Assembly: GCF_000208745.1 (NCBI RefSeq)
Contig: NC_030855.1
Coordinates: forward strand, 25,301,549 to 25,365,548
Direction of reading: 5' to 3'
DNA from: Theobroma cacao
Lineage: Eukaryota > Streptophyta > Magnoliopsida > Malvales > Malvaceae
DNA length: 64,000 bases
A program made the translations under genes and the position numbers. The notes under the pieces were generated by a model. That model saw only the letters and a program-made list of their open reading frames with translations, had not been told where the DNA came from and made no database searches. Below, in pieces: positions 22,279 through 36,404 of this stretch (within the stretch, counting starts at the first letter, position 1; every line of letters starts with the position of its first letter).

Positions 22279-23448
22279 TTTTTATATTTTCTGATTCTCA
22301 TGTTGGCTCAGTTGGCTTAACCTATTTTTCGTTCTTATACTTTACAGTCATCAGCTAATGAAGAATTGAGAACTTTTTCTTAATGAGAAATACATACTTG
22401 CAAGGTATATGATGTGGCGTGCATCCGTCTGGGTATGCTATTGTATGTATTATCATGCGAAGTTTCCTACTCAAGAACAAAGTTCTAGAACAAGATATGT
22501 CAGGATGGTTCTGTTTGTTCATATGTCGGATACGGATGCTACTATTATGATTAGACATGCATATGATTATGAATTGTATAGATCCTAAGAATTCAGGGGC
22601 CAGGATGGCTTAAATTCTTGAATTTTCCTTTTGATAGAATCCCCTCTCGCCATGTTACAGTTCAAGTCCAGGCTTTTGTTTTCTGTCCCATCTTCCCCTT
22701 CTCATACAACCCAAGAGCTCTAATAGGTTCAAAGAAAACGTAGACATTGAAAGTTACGGATCTGGGAACGCTGATCTGCAATGAACCCAATACAGGCATT
22801 CCAGTTCTGATGCAGATGTTGTGTCCTATTAAATTGAAGTCGATATTCTGCACAAATCTGGACCGATAATGTATTGCTGCCCCTTGATTGTGTGGCCTTG
22901 AAATTTCTTTATCTTGTTTGTTTCCCGTCTTATTGTTTGAGGTTACAGTACACTAGATGTTGCAATCTTTTCTATGGAAATATAGATAGAGATTTAGATG
23001 ATGAAAGCTGGATCTTTTGATCTTTTCTCCAAATTTTCTTAGAGGAAAACCTGTTGCTGCCTGAAGCCTCTGCCATTTACATTGAATCCTTATTGTACAA
23101 ATTCGAATAACAAGATGGAATTTTTCATACTTGAGATTAACTAACTCAAACATAAACGATGGAAGCTGTAGTTCCTATATGGATGTTGAGCACAGCTAGC
23201 ATGGCTGCTGTGGCCAGAATTACCTGCAGCTGACATGGAGACATCAAGAAGTAAATACTTCATGCGAATCGAGCATCTGAATTCATGGAGCCGTATATAC
23301 CAGTCAGAGTTGGGGGACCCTATCAAGCTAATATCTAAAATACCCCCACTCAGAACTTGCCACATCAGATGGGGCTGTCCCACCAGGATGCAATGGTGGA
23401 AAAGGCAATGAATCAAATTCATGTCCCGAGCAATCTCCAACGGTCAAA

Positions 23449-23457
23449 ATCCTTATC
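23449..23457 (-). promoter_or_regulatory. I-box-like light-response motif (reverse)
   Basis: CCTTATCC on the plus strand reads GGATAAGG on the minus strand, the core of I-boxes common in nuclear photosynthesis promoters. It is about 210 bp upstream of the ATP synthase gamma start. Motif match only. Confidence 0.35.
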
Positions 23458-23537
23458 CCAAAACCTCATCCACTCCCTGCCTCTCCTTCCACTCATTCCC
23501 TCCATAGGCAGAAACCACTCTCCAACACACGAGAAAA

Positions 23538-23543
23538 GATAAG
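23538..23543 (+). promoter_or_regulatory. I-box-like light-response motif (GATAAG)
   Basis: GATAAG lies about 125 bp before the start codon of the chloroplast ATP synthase gamma gene. It pairs with a reverse copy about 85 bp upstream. Such motifs are frequent by chance, so this rests on the context of a light-induced gene. Confidence 0.35.
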
Positions 23544-23664
23544 ACTTGACAAAAACAGTTTGGTCTTGTACAAAACTAAACTACCCACACAGGAAAAAGC
23601 TCTTCCTCTTGCTCTGTTTTAGAGTAATTCTCTTTTTTGTAGAGCTCCAGAATCCACTGTCACC

Positions 23665-24792
23665 ATGTCTTGCTCTAATCTGACAATGTGGGTATCCTCA
23701 AAACCATCTCTTTCTGACACCTCTTCACTCTCTTTCCGTTCTTTCATCAGCCCTTTTCAGCTTCCTTCTCAAAGTTCAGCTCCTAACCCTTCAAGATCCT
23801 CATCTGCAACCCAAATTCACTGTGGTCTCCGTGAACTTAGAGAACGTATTGATTCAGTAAAGAACACACAGAAGATCACTGAAGCCATGAAGCTTGTTGC
23901 TGCCGCTAAAGTCAGGAGGGCACAAGAAGCTGTTGTCAATGGCAGACCTTTCTCTGAGTCTCTGGTAGAAGTTCTCTACAACATTAATGAACAACTCCAA
24001 ACTGAAGACATAGATGTTCCTCTCACAAAAGTTAGGCCTGTCAAAAAAGTTGCCTTGGTTGTTGTTACTGGTGATCGTGGTCTCTGTGGAGGTTTCAACA
24101 ATAATATCATCAAGAAAGCTGAATCAAGAATTGCAGAATTGAAGGAGCTTGGACTTGATTATACTGTCATTAGTGTGGGGAAAAAGGGTAATACATATTT
24201 TCTACGTAGGCCTTATATTCCGGTGGATAGGTTTCTAGAGGGCACTTCACTCCCTACAGCTAAAGAAGCTCAGGCAATTGCAGACGATGTTTTTTCACTC
24301 TTTGTTAGTGAAGAAGTTGATAAAGTCGAGCTTTTGTATACCAAGTTCGTATCGTTGGTTAAGTCTGATCCTGTGATTCATACTTTGCTCCCACTCTCAC
24401 CAAGGGGAGAGATCTGTGATATAAATGGTGTCTGTGTTGATGCTGCTGAGGATGAGTTCTTCAGATTGACAACCAAGGAAGGGAAACTGACAGTTGAGAG
24501 AGATGTTGTGAGGACCGAGACAGCGGATTTCTCTCCCATTTTGCAGTTTGAGCAGGATCCAGTTCAGATTCTTGATGCTTTGTTGCCTCTCTATCTCAAC
24601 AGCCAGATTTTGAGGGCCTTGCAGGAGTCGTTAGCCAGTGAGCTTGCTGCTAGGATGAGTGCCATGAGCAATGCTACTGATAATGCCGTGGAATTGAGAA
24701 GGACCTTGTCTATTGTCTACAATAGGGAGCGTCAAGCGAAAATCACAGGAGAGATATTGGAGATTGTTGCTGGTGCCAATGCTTTAGTCTAA
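23665..24792 (+). CDS. ATPC1: Chloroplast ATP synthase gamma subunit precursor, intronless
   Basis: 375 residues. The first ~50 are Ser/Pro-rich and nearly free of acidic residues (chloroplast transit peptide). The mature protein starts around GLRELRERIDSVKNTQ. It continues with the family motif KITEAMKLVAAAKVRRAQ and ends with the C-terminal rotor helix (LSIVYNRERQAKITGEILEI). Gamma is the central rotating shaft of CF1, linking proton flow through thylakoid CF0 to ATP synthesis. The plant-specific regulatory insert is present: EICDINGVC with Cys251 and Cys257. These form the disulfide that thioredoxin reduces in light to activate the enzyme, which marks the chloroplast rather than the mitochondrial gamma. 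The intronless structure is normal for this gene. I-box-like motifs upstream fit light control. Confidence 0.97.
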   Translation: MSCSNLTMWVSSKPSLSDTSSLSFRSFISPFQLPSQSSAPNPSRSSSATQIHCGLRELRERIDSVKNTQKITEAMKLVAAAKVRRAQEAVVNGRPFSESLVEVLYNINEQLQTEDIDVPLTKVRPVKKVALVVVTGDRGLCGGFNNNIIKKAESRIAELKELGLDYTVISVGKKGNTYFLRRPYIPVDRFLEGTSLPTAKEAQAIADDVFSLFVSEEVDKVELLYTKFVSLVKSDPVIHTLLPLSPRGEICDINGVCVDAAEDEFFRLTTKEGKLTVERDVVRTETADFSPILQFEQDPVQILDALLPLYLNSQILRALQESLASELAARMSAMSNATDNAVELRRTLSIVYNRERQAKITGEILEIVAGANALV

Positions 24793-27687
24793 TGAACTTA
24801 ACGCTTCCTTCTTTCCCAACAATTGTGTTTCTTTGTAGGTATAAAAATTCATGAGTACTTCCTTATTCATTCCTATATGCTTGTGTAAGAACAAATCATG
24901 CAGATAAGATACTTTTTTGCATTGTAATTCTCAAATGCGTATAAAACTCTTTGCACAATGAGAACTGCAATGTGTTTTTGAATTGAAATAGAAGAGCATT
25001 CTACCCATCTTTCTATGTTAAATCTCCTTAATTTGCTTCCATTAAGATATTCTAAGTCCTGCTAGTGCTTGCTCACTTCCCCCGGTGCTTGATTAAGTTA
25101 AAATTGGTGTATTAGCCAGTATCTGGTAAAATCATGGCTGCCAAAGAATGAATTTCACTTGCTTCTCTTGGCTATGATATATATATATATAGCAAGCAAA
25201 CATATTGTTATATGCTTGGCTTAGTCAAAATGTCTGCCTGAAACAAAACTGACAGATGAACATTCAGGCTTCATCCTTCAGAACTGCTGGGAGGGCCAGA
25301 GTCTTGTCTTAACAAACCCTTAAAAGCAGTCTTTTCAAAAAAGATTCATTTATTCTTTCTGATCTGTTACTTCGTTCAGTTAAAAGGATTTTATTGAAAC
25401 CTGAAAGCAAGCAAACTATTTAAAATGCCTAAGAAAGAAGCATCAATATTAGACCCTTTATTTTCCTTCTGTGCTCTCCATACTCGACCAAATTTTCAAA
25501 TCATTCAAATGCTGCCATTGGAGAATGTTGTGCTGATAAAAAAGCAGTGACAGCAGTACTCCCCCATGGCAGTGCATGCCTGAATGTTGAAAACTAGGCA
25601 CTCTTTTCCTTTTCAAGAAACAATTGGCATGTTGTTGGCCTTGAATTCTAGCCTTGGTTCCTAACGCAAGGTACGGCAGTCATGCCATTATCAATGTGTA
25701 CAACTACATCGATGTTTACGTTCAGAAATTGAGGGATCTAAGTTTAACTTCTGCAGCAATTTAGCTACCTATCATTAGACGTATGAATGATACTGCAGTT
25801 CACAGGCAAAAGCAACAAAAAGCACAGAATCCTGCATAAAGCCTTGATGCCAACTAGTTGGAGCTAGCCATATGAATCTCTTTGACCATCTACCCTATCT
25901 GCTCTTGCCCTATATCATAAGCAAAGCTCTTTCCTACTGAATGTCGTCCCAGGTTGGTAAGGAACATAGGAGTAGGCCCAACCCATGTAAATTAGTTGTA
26001 TGAACAAACAATTAAGGAGAACATGTGCTAAACTCTGCCAACAAACAAGGCAAGGTATACCCACCTTTGTTCTGTTTAAAAGCAACAATACATTAATTTT
26101 CGCATATAAAAAAAAGAAAAAAAAGGGTTTAATAAAGATAAGTCACATGTTCTTGGGTTTGCTAAGCTTTCAAATTCACCAGGGAAAACTTTGGCAGATG
26201 GAAACTTTAATCAGACTAAAGTTATTGCAAATTATATATGATGGGGAACTGCTAAGAAAGAGAAGTTCAGTACTGAACTTATAAACAATGTAATGGCTCC
26301 ATGCTGGATGGTTAGAAAAAAGTGCAGCCATTGGAATTCTTTTATTCTCTGGATATGCTACTGCAACTTTTGGGAATTGATGAACCTAGGAGAATCCTTC
26401 TTGATTCATAACTTGTAGCTGTAATCTACCAACATAATAATAGTTTATCATATATAAACAAAATGGAATGAAATAAATAGCTGACCAGATATGGAGGCTT
26501 AATTCCTGGATTAATATATTGGAAAATCTTACTAGTTTGCAAAATTATCTTAACAGCCTTGACTTAAACTCCAAAGATATGTACAATTCTAAACAGTCAA
26601 TAAGTTTTAACAACTTTTGGAGAAAAGTGATAATAATCTGGTGTCAAGTAGATTTCTATCTTCTCGCCAAGAGAGAGAGAGAGAGAGAGAGAGAGCAGCT
26701 TTACCTTTATTAGCATATGGAGCATGATTTTATGATTAAATTCAGACCCATTGGTATAAAAATTCAGAAAGGATCTCAATTACACATTGATTGAATTGTT
26801 GTTTGTGCATGACAATGGAGATTCTTTCCATATATTACAGTAACAAATCAAAGCACTCATGATTAAGCCCTTTTTCCCCTACCAAGAAAAAAAGTTTCTT
26901 ACCTATGTAAAAACAATAATTGAAATCTATAACCTTTTAATCTATTCATCGACAGAAATGAACCATATTTTGGGTTCTTTTCACTCATCGCATATCTTCA
27001 AGTTTCACATGGAGGTTTTTTAACTATAACCTCATATCTAATTCCTTCAGGTCTGAAACGAAGAACATAGCAAAAGATGACAAACTAAACAACAACAATG
27101 GTGGACTTATAGGTAATAAACTATGCCCCAAAGATGTCCCCACATGGCATCTTCCGATTTGATGTGTCAATTCCAAGTTGATTCTATTCTACGGCCCTTC
27201 TTCCTTCATCTCACACTTTCACGGCCTCACAGCCTCTAAAACGACTATTTATTACTTCCAAAATCAGAAAAATCTTCATCAATGTACTATATCAAGGGCT
27301 GCTCTACTCTCCAGACAAACCTTTCAAAACAACCATTTTTAACTCATACACCGTAGGATCAACCAACAATCCTAGACCAACGGTCATCACGCTGTTGAAC
27401 AGTTTTGATATTTTAGATTGCAGAACATTCTAAAATTGTAGTCTTCTATGGCTGAGATTCTAGGACTCTTTTGATTATGCTGTTACCAGCCAGGAGCCAC
27501 TTCCAATTTAAAAGTTTGGATTTTTATAATTATTTTTGGAATATTAAATTCATGATGTGCACAGTTCTACAGGGATCATCAAGTTGAAGGATTAATCAAT
27601 AACTATAGATTTCATTGAAGCAAAAGACTCTCCAAGAAGCAAAACTTGAACGACAAACATTCTCTCTGCTATTCTGACAACACAGAC
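24793..27687. other. Long intergenic stretch, no gene seen
   Basis: About 2.9 kb with stop codons in all frames at short intervals. It contains the atpC 3' region, a (GA)n microsatellite at 26671-26695 and the starch synthase III promoter. I see no tRNA or coding signal. Confidence 0.55.
26671..26695. repeat. (GA)n microsatellite
   Basis: A perfect GA run of about 12 units. Confidence 0.95.
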
Positions 27688-30600
27688 ATGGAAGTGTCTT
27701 TGCAAGGACAAAGACCATTGAGTTACAAAGATGTGTTTAACCACACAAATGTCCGCGTCAAGATCAAACCTTTCCTGGGTTCCTTCCCTTTTGGGAGAAC
27801 TACACTGGTAAACTCACTGTGTTTTTTTTTTCCTTTTTGGCTGTTGGGTTTTCAGTATTCTTGTTCTTGTTCTTCTTTGATTTTGAGCAAAAAAGTTTGG
27901 TTTTTTAGGTGTTTCTTGAATGAAAGATTCGTGGGTTTTCTTTTCTTAATTGAAATGAAAAGTGCTACTCATTATTTGTCATTTGCTTCTGTGTTCAGTT
28001 CGTCGGATTATCAATGGCACGTTCTTTTTTCTTTTTTTATTTCATATAAAAATCATGTCTTTCCATTGTTTTCAGCTGAGTATTTTATTTTCATTTTAGA
28101 ATTTTCCGTGAAAATCTCATTTCTTCTTCATAGAAAAACTTGCTCTGGCAGTATTATGTCTGTTTGTCGGATTACTCTGAGTATATAATTTCAAGTGGAA
28201 TTGTTTTGGGATCGCTTTTACCTCATATATGGTTGTTCTAATTTTGATGTATTGGTTTCAGTTTACTCCATGGCGTAGTGAGTACCCGGCCAGCAAGCTT
28301 TCGCATAGAGTTACTTCTAGTGCAGCTGGTGAGTTGCTACTGATGTGCTATGGTTTCTAACGTTTTTGATAACCAATCTTTGATGTGTTTTAAAAAAATA
28401 TGGAGCTTTCTGTAGATTTTTCAAAGAGGAGACAAAGAAGATTGTCTACGCCAAGTTCTAAAGGTCCGGCTCCAAAGGGTTTCACGCCGAAAACACAAGT
28501 AGGAACGAGCACCCAGAAGAGGGATCTAAAGAGTAATGGTGAGAAAGAGGATTCAAGCATTCCCACGTCGAGTGAGTCTGCAGTGCTTGACAAGACGGAA
28601 ATTGAATCAAACATTGCTCTTGAGGAAGAATCGACCATTGAGCTTTATCAGAAGAATAGGGTAGATGAAGCTGAAACGGAAGAGCCAAAAGAGGATATAC
28701 CATCAATGGGCAAAGAGTTATCCGTTGGCAAAAGCAACCAGAATGTGGAAAATGGAAGAAGTATAGGTAAGATTCTTGAAGATGTTGCAGAGTTACAGAA
28801 GAATGAAACGACTTTGAAAAGTGATACTGTGAGTACAGCAAGAGATGTATCCTCTGAAGGAAAGCATTTGGATGGTACAAAAACTGATGAAACTGTTTCT
28901 ATCAAGGATGAAAGTGTTGAGTCTGATGAAAAAACAATTGAAGATACTCTAAAACTGAAGTTGGAGATGGAAGCAAATTTGCGAAAACAGGAAATTGAGG
29001 GGCTTGCTGAGGAAAACTTCTCGAGGGGGAACAAAGTTTTTGTTTATCCTCAGAGTATAAAACCTGATGAAGACATAGAAGTGTTCCTCAATAGGAGTTT
29101 CTCCACTTTGGCTAATGAGTCAGATATTCTGATCATGGGAGCCTTCAATGATTGGCGATGGAGATCTTTCACTGTAAGGTTGAAAAAGACCCATCTCAAT
29201 GGGGATTGGTGGTCTTGTCAGATTCATGTTCCCAAGGAAGCTTACAAGATGGATTTTGTGTTCTTTAATGGGCAGAATTTTTATGACAATAATGATACGA
29301 AAGATTTCTGCATACCTGTGGAGGGTGGAATGGATGTGTTTTCATTTGAAGATTTCTTGCTTGAGGAGAAGCGAAGGGAATTAGAGAAACTTGCAAAAGA
29401 GCGGGCTGAGAAGGAAAGGCAAGAAGAAGAGAAAAAAAGAATAGAAGCAGAGAAGGCAGCAAGTGAGGCAGACAGAGCACAAGCAAGGGTGGAGACAGAA
29501 AGGAGGCGAGAATTTTTGCAACAATTAATGAAAAAGGCTGCAAGCTCAGTTGATAACATTTGGTTCATAGAGCCTAAAGAATTCAAGGGGGGGGACAAGG
29601 TCAAGTTGCATTATAACAAAAGTTCGGGCCCTCTTGCTCATGCAAATGAGCTTTGGATTCATGGGGGGCATAATAATTGGAATGATGGATTAACAATTAT
29701 TGAAAAGCTTGTCAGATCAGAAAGAGAGAGTGGTGACTGGCGGTATGCCGAAGGTATGTGGATGACATAAAAGGTGATATCCTATGGGTCTAAAATTTTA
29801 AATCTGCCAAAATTTGATCCCCATATTTGCTCTACTTCATTCTGGATCCACTTTCCAGATACTTGTCAAAATGCTACGAAATGTTTCTTAATATATGAGA
29901 TCTTTGATATTTAATCTTTGGTGAGTAAAGTGATTGTTATGGCCATAAAAATGCTTGCTTGATTACATGGAAACTTTTGTTTGCATTGAATTACATACAG
30001 GAATTAATAATACATGCCGCTTCTGACTTGGGGGTTTTTTAATGACCTTGATTTGGTTGGGTAGAGAACCATTTTATTCCTTTTGAAATGTAGTTAATAT
30101 CTGAGTCATCTAATTGGACTTGCTGCATGGTTGATTGAAATAATGCTTTGTAATTAGAGGGCCATTTCTGTGGTGTGTCATATGATTGTGATGGAATTTT
30201 TCTACAGTTGTTATACCTGATCGAGCCCTTGTGCTGGATTGGGTCTTTGCTGATGGACCACCTAAGAGTGCCACTATGTATGATAACAATAATTATGAAG
30301 ATTTCCATGCCATTGTCCCAAAAAGCATTCCTGAAGAGCTGTACTGGGTTGAGGAAGAACACCGGATGTTTAGGAAGCTTCAAGAGGAGAGGAAACTAAG
30401 AGAGGAGCTCATACGTGCCAAGGTCAGTTTCCATGAAATTATATTCTGAATGATTACAGTCAATTTCTGCATACTAGGACACAGTGAAGATTCAAATATC
30501 ATTCTTACCTTCTTCCTTTGAATCCATTAAATATTTAATTTTCATGACTGATATTATTTTCTTGTGTTCCAGACTTTCAGTAGAAATAAAAGATAAAAAA

Positions 30601-33600
30601 GTTTTTTGTTCATTCATCTCAGTTGTATTTACTGATTTCTTTTTCTTATTCTTCTCTTTTCATAGGCTGAAAAAACGGCACGTATGAAAGCGGAAATGAA
30701 GGAAAGAACTTTGAAGAGATTTCTGCTTTCTCAAAAGCATATAGTTTATACTGAGCCTCTTGATGTTCACGCAGGAAGCATTGTGACAGTTTTTTACAAT
30801 CCTGCTAACACAGTTCTTAATGGAAAACCTGAAGTATGGTTCAGATGTTCATTTAATCGTTGGACTCACCGAATGGGTCCATTACCACCTCAGAGAATGT
30901 TGCCTGTGGATAATGGTTCTCATGTGAAAGCCACTGGTAAATTCAGTCAACCATCTTGACATTTTGAGTTATATGGGATCTGTTTGCAGTTTCAGATATA
31001 GCTTTTTCTACTTAACATGGAGACTAAAGCTTTTCTTTATCTCCTTCACTGCACCTCGTCCTTGTCACAAGAGTTAAACCACACGGTTTGTGTATGTTTT
31101 CTGGTTTTGACATTTCATCTATCAGTATCCTTTTCTGGTCCACTTTAGTGAATAAAAGACTGTACTGCTTCTTGGATCTGCTGTTTGCATTCACCATTCA
31201 ATCATCTTCCGCCTGCTCCCCCCCTCCCCCCGAGAGCACTTTCAGTCCAAGAGTATAAATGCGAATTACAGATCCAGATATCTCCTTGCTAATAACTTAT
31301 ATGCCTATGTTTTAGTCATATATGACTGATCAATTGTTGCTTTATATTGTCTCATTAAGTGACATGTGGCATTCTTTTTATTTTTTGGCTTTTACTGTAT
31401 TATATCTTTGTATTACTGTTGCATTATTGGTGTGCCTGCACTTTAGAGGTTTTTTACTTTTTCTACTTTTGGAAGCACAGACTTACTAACTTTATGTGTC
31501 ATTGCAGTCAAGGTTCCGTTAGATGCATACATGATGGACTTTGTATTCTCTGAGAGGGAAGATGGTGGAATTTTTGACAACAAAGGTGGTATGGATTACC
31601 ACATACCTGTTTTTGGAGGAATTGTGAATGAGCCACCAATGCACATTGTGCATATTGCTGTTGAGATGGCCCCCATTGCAAAGGTAACTTTTGGACAATA
31701 AGAGAGTTGACACTTTAAAAATCTTTTCATTGCACTGATTTATCAAGGTTTTCTAGTTTTTATATGCTTATGAGTCCGGTCAAATTCTTTCTTTTAATGA
31801 AGAGAAAATTCTTTAAGCCAGAAGAAGGCCAGCTAGACATGTGTTTGCCTTATGAAAAGTGTTTTGGAAATTAGAGAGTTGAGGAAAGAGGATGCTTCAC
31901 CTCACACAGAATTGGGCAGCGCAGACATCTTGTCTCTCGGCCAGATATAAGTCATATAACTGAATTTTTTTAGAGTGTTTCACATGACTGAATTTTGTAG
32001 AGTGTTACTCTCCAGTTTTTGGTTATATATGTAGTAAACACCCAAAAGATATTCCTGTTTTCAGTCTTCTTCTCAGTTGCTTCCTTTTTATAACTTTGCA
32101 GGTAGGAGGCCTTGGTGATGTTGTTACTAGTCTCTCTCGTGCTGTCCAAGATTTAAACCACAATGTGGACATCATTTTTCCGAAGTATGACTGCTTGAAT
32201 TTTAGCCATGTAAGCCTCATTGCTGTCACTTTAGCCTGATTTATCATCTTGATTGTTTTCACTAGAGATATAGTCTCTATGTCCTTAAATTATGGACTTT
32301 ACTGGTTTTAATTCTTGCGTGCTCGGCATGCTGTTTGTTAGCTTGCATGTGGTGTTAGCTTATCTTGCATGAGTCACAGAAATGCATGTTTCTTTTAATA
32401 AGATGTTAATGTAAAATGTCGCATAAACCTTTCTTATTGGGTTTTCTTGAAAACTAAAGTTTGACACATGGCTTACCTGGCCTTGTCCTTATTTGGGCTA
32501 TTCCTGATGAATAGTTTTGTGGATGCCACTTGAAAAATGTTTATTATCACATAATTCTGCTATTCACTGTCATTCATTCGTATATTAGTATTCAAAAATG
32601 AAAAAAACAATCCTTTCTCTTTCCATTTTTATCAAACTTTTAGTTTTAATAATTTCAAATTTGTCAAATGGATGTTTTACGATATAGGTGAAGGACCTTC
32701 ATTACCAAAGAAGCTATTCTTGGGGTGGCACTGAAATTAAAGTTTGGTTTGGTAAAGTGGAAGGCCTTTCAGTTTATTTTCTGGAGCCACAAAATGGGTA
32801 ATTTCAGACTCCTGATGCACCTTTAGGCAACTAAATGTTTTGGTCAGTTAAACAAATTATAATTATAAGAATCCTTTGGTGTATTGTTTCTTGCAGATTC
32901 TTTTGCACAGGTTGTGTATATGGTTCCAGAAATGATGCAGAGAGGTTTGGTTTCTTTTGTCATGCTGCTCTTGAGTTTCTACACCAAGGTGGATTTCACC
33001 CTGTAAGTTTATGATTCAACTTATTGTTCTAGCTTAAATATTTAAGTGCACATTCTTGGCAGTATATTGAGTAAATAACTTACATGCTTGGTGGGATTAC
33101 TTTTTCTAGCAATTGCAAAACGCATTGTTTTGCTGTTCAGCTCTAAAGTCCTTACAATTCATTCATAGAAGAATATTATGGGTGACTCTCTTTAAAGATT
33201 TGTCTTTCTTGCATATGTGGCCCAGGATAACCGTTTTAAGTGTACTTAACCCTTGGCAGGATATCATCCATTGCCACGATTGGTCTAGTGCCCCAGTTGC
33301 ATGGCTGTTTAAGGACCATTACATGCATTATAGTCTTGGAAAAAATCGGGTTGTCTTCACCATACATAACCTCGAATTTGGAGCACACTTCATTGCGAAA
33401 GCTATGGCATACGCAGACAAGGCTACAACTGTATGTAGCTAAAATTTCCTTTGTAGTTAATGTAGTTTACTTAATATAGTATCTCTGTTTCAATTTTTGA
33501 GCTTCAAAAGCAGTATGTTCCTTTACTTGTGGTATTTTCTAATATTTGTTTAGACAAACTGCTAAGGATTTTCTCTTTTCATAATCTTTGCTAATAAGTT

Positions 33601-36404
33601 TTACTTCCTAAATATCTATGTTTTCCAGCTCTATACATGTATACATGCTTAAATATAGTGCATTTATGATTCAGCTACACATGTTTTTTTTAAAATATTT
33701 TGGCTCTGTTGGTGGTATTACTTTCTCTTTATGTAAAGGAAATATTTCAAAGAGATATATTGTGCTCAATTTAGGACCATATCCTTGGGGTTCCTCCGTG
33801 CCATTAGGATTCAGCTTGTTCCATTTGCATTTAAAGAGATATAATTAACTCCTAGGTGGTTCAGAAATTTAATCTCTGGAAAAAAAGATCATAGGATTTA
33901 CTATCCTCCTTGAATTTGAAATTCTTTTTGTAAACATAACTGTTTAGATGCTTGAGTAAAATTTACTAGACTCAGAATATACCGAGCAAGTGATACATCA
34001 GTAACCTTCTCTGATGCATTCAAAATAGTGAAATTAGAATATTCTATTTTAATTAATCTTAATGTCTTGCTATGGTAAGTAATGCAAGATATTTAGTGGT
34101 CTTTTATACTTCATAGTTACCATGATGGTGTCTGAGTTACTGCTTATTCATATTATGCAGGTATCGCACACGTACTCAAGGGAGGTTGCTGGAAATCCTG
34201 CTGTCGCTCCTCATCTCCACAAGTTCCATGGAATCTTAAATGGAATTGACTTAGATATTTGGGATCCCTATAATGATAAGTTCATTCCTGTAAGTAGATA
34301 TACCTTTATTTAGTAAATGTTATATTTATGAGCTTGTCCTCAACCCTTAAAAAGAAAAAAGAAGCAACTGTTATGCATCTGTTGAAATTTTTCCTAGATT
34401 CATATTTAATTACAGGAGACATTCCTCTTCCATCTATTTTCTATTGGGGAATTTCTACCTGTCTTCTTTCCCTCTTCATTCCTTTAACAGCTTCAGAGCT
34501 TGAAGTTGCTGTTTAAAAATGTTTTTTGTTGAATGTGTTGATCTGCTGGCTTGATCATATAACATGCAATAACTACTGTTACCTCCACGATTGGGACTTA
34601 AATGGGTCACAATTTTGAGGATGCAATATTCTAAATCAACTTTAGCAATTAATACTCTCTAAAAGAAAGAGTGTCAATTGGCCTCTAGTGCGTTTCCTTT
34701 TTATCCTATTTTTGCTAGTGAAGTTGTTCTTGATGTCTGGTACTTACTGTTTCAGATATGTTACACTTCGGAAAATGTTGTTGAAGGCAAACGAGCTGCC
34801 AAGGAAGCCTTGCAGCAAAGGCTTGGTTTGAAAAAAGCTGATGTTCCTTTGGTTGGAATTATTACTCGCTTAACTCACCAGAAAGGAATCCATCTAATCA
34901 AGCATGCCATTTGGCACACCTTAGAACGCAACGGACAGGTTAATTTCCTCTCTCCCCCCCTTCCCCCTCCCCCTTTCACCATTGTCTGTATGAGTTCATA
35001 AAGAATCACATACTATGAGGTCTACATCAATATAGGCTTCTCAGTAGTGACATTGATGTGATATTCACCAAGAATTCTGGCAATCTTACAATACTACAGG
35101 ACTTTAACTTGATCATTCTCTTTCTAGTGTGCATCTCAGTTCACAAATCATGTTACCTGATATGTTTGGAATGAATGTATAAACAAGGAAGTTTAGTGTC
35201 TCTTGTGGGTGTCCTTGATTGTGTATTTCTACTTGATGCATCTTAATAATGGAGTTTTTGTGGCAGGTTGTATTGCTTGGCTCAGCTCCCGATCCTCGCA
35301 TCCAAAATGATTTTGTGAATTTGGCCAATCAGCTGCATTCATCTCATGGGGATCGTGCTCGTCTTTGTTTGACCTATGATGAGCCTCTTTCTCACTTGGT
35401 GTGCACTCTCAAAGTTTATTTTGTCAAGTATTATTCTCCAAGGCACATACTTGCACTTTGCTTCTGCAATATGATCATAGCAGTTCTCATCTGAACTTTC
35501 TTTTTTTTTATTTATATATTTTACAGATATATGCTGGTGCTGATTTCATTCTAGTCCCCTCAATATTTGAGCCTTGTGGACTGACACAACTGACAGCAAT
35601 GAGATATGGTTCCATACCTGTTGTTCGTAAAACAGGAGGTGCATACTCACCTTAAGTCTGTAGTTTTGATATCTCTGAACGATATTTTTCTGTGTCTTGA
35701 TTACTGAGATGTGTTGATATGTAAATGATCTCTCGATGTGATGCATGGGATGGTACAGGCATTATGAATGACATCTAGATTTCTCTTATGTTTAGAAATT
35801 GCATCTGATGTTCATTGAATTTATTGTTTTTCTTAAATGGAGATGCTATTTTATATGAATTTTATTGAGCTTCTGTTCTTAGACCCTCTCAAAGTGTGCT
35901 GACACTGTGTTTCGATTACTTTTTCTTTAAGGACTTTACGACACTGTATTTGATGTTGACCATGACAAAGATAGAGCAGACTCGCAAGGTCTTGAACCCA
36001 ATGGATTTAATTTCGATGGAGCTGATAGTGGTGGAGTTGATTACGCCCTCAATAGGTGAGTTTATTGCTCAGCCCTGAAGGTAGTAAATGCATTGGCTCC
36101 TCCATTATTAGTTAGTTTCCAAGTTTCCTTATTCAGCTTCACATATTAGGAAACACACATAGGAAGACATCTCATTTGCTGCATTTGCATTCAATTCCTA
36201 CTGTTCTTGCTCTGTCCTATCTTTCGAATATGTTGATTAGAGTTGTATTTATTCACTCATCAATGTTTCAGGGCAATCTCTGCTTGGTACGATGGTCGGG
36301 AATGGTTTTACTCGTTGTGCAAGAGGGTGATGGAGCAAGACTGGTCTTGGAACCGTCCTGCGCTTGATTACATGGAGCTTTACCATGCAGCAACAAAAAA
36401 CTAA
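27688..36404 (+). CDS. SS3: Starch synthase III, chloroplastic
   Basis: Sixteen exons: 27688-27807, 28262-28328, 28416-29753, 30208-30422, 30666-30936, 31508-31683, 32102-32209, 32688-32797, 32897-33002, 33260-33430, 34161-34289, 34756-34938, 35267-35398, 35527-35638, 35932-36055, 36272-36404. They total 3495 nt (1164 aa), all with GT-AG introns. The protein extends glucan chains from ADP-glucose in the plastid stroma. N-terminal transit peptide, then an acidic variable region (to ~265) and a charged coiled coil (REFLQQL region). Three starch-binding CBM53 modules follow (~270-370, ~425-560, ~590-710; [26 protein letters not shown]). The GT5/GT1 catalytic part starts at ~716 with the ADP-glucose site KVGGLGDV. 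It includes [14 protein letters not shown] and the FEPCGLTQL motif with KTGGL, and ends [14 protein letters not shown]. The long N-terminus and CBMs separate SS3 from SS1/SS2/GBSS. ATG at 27688 is the first in frame. Confidence 0.96.

Larger units (their letters stand above)
22279..23664. other. Intergenic: PPR 3' region and atpC promoter
   Basis: No coding region is supported on either strand. The right end holds I-box-like motifs listed separately. Confidence 0.5.

Noticed and set aside
27646..27687. Earlier start for starch synthase III
   Set aside because: The extension begins with TTG and has no ATG. The ATG at 27688 gives a plausible transit peptide.
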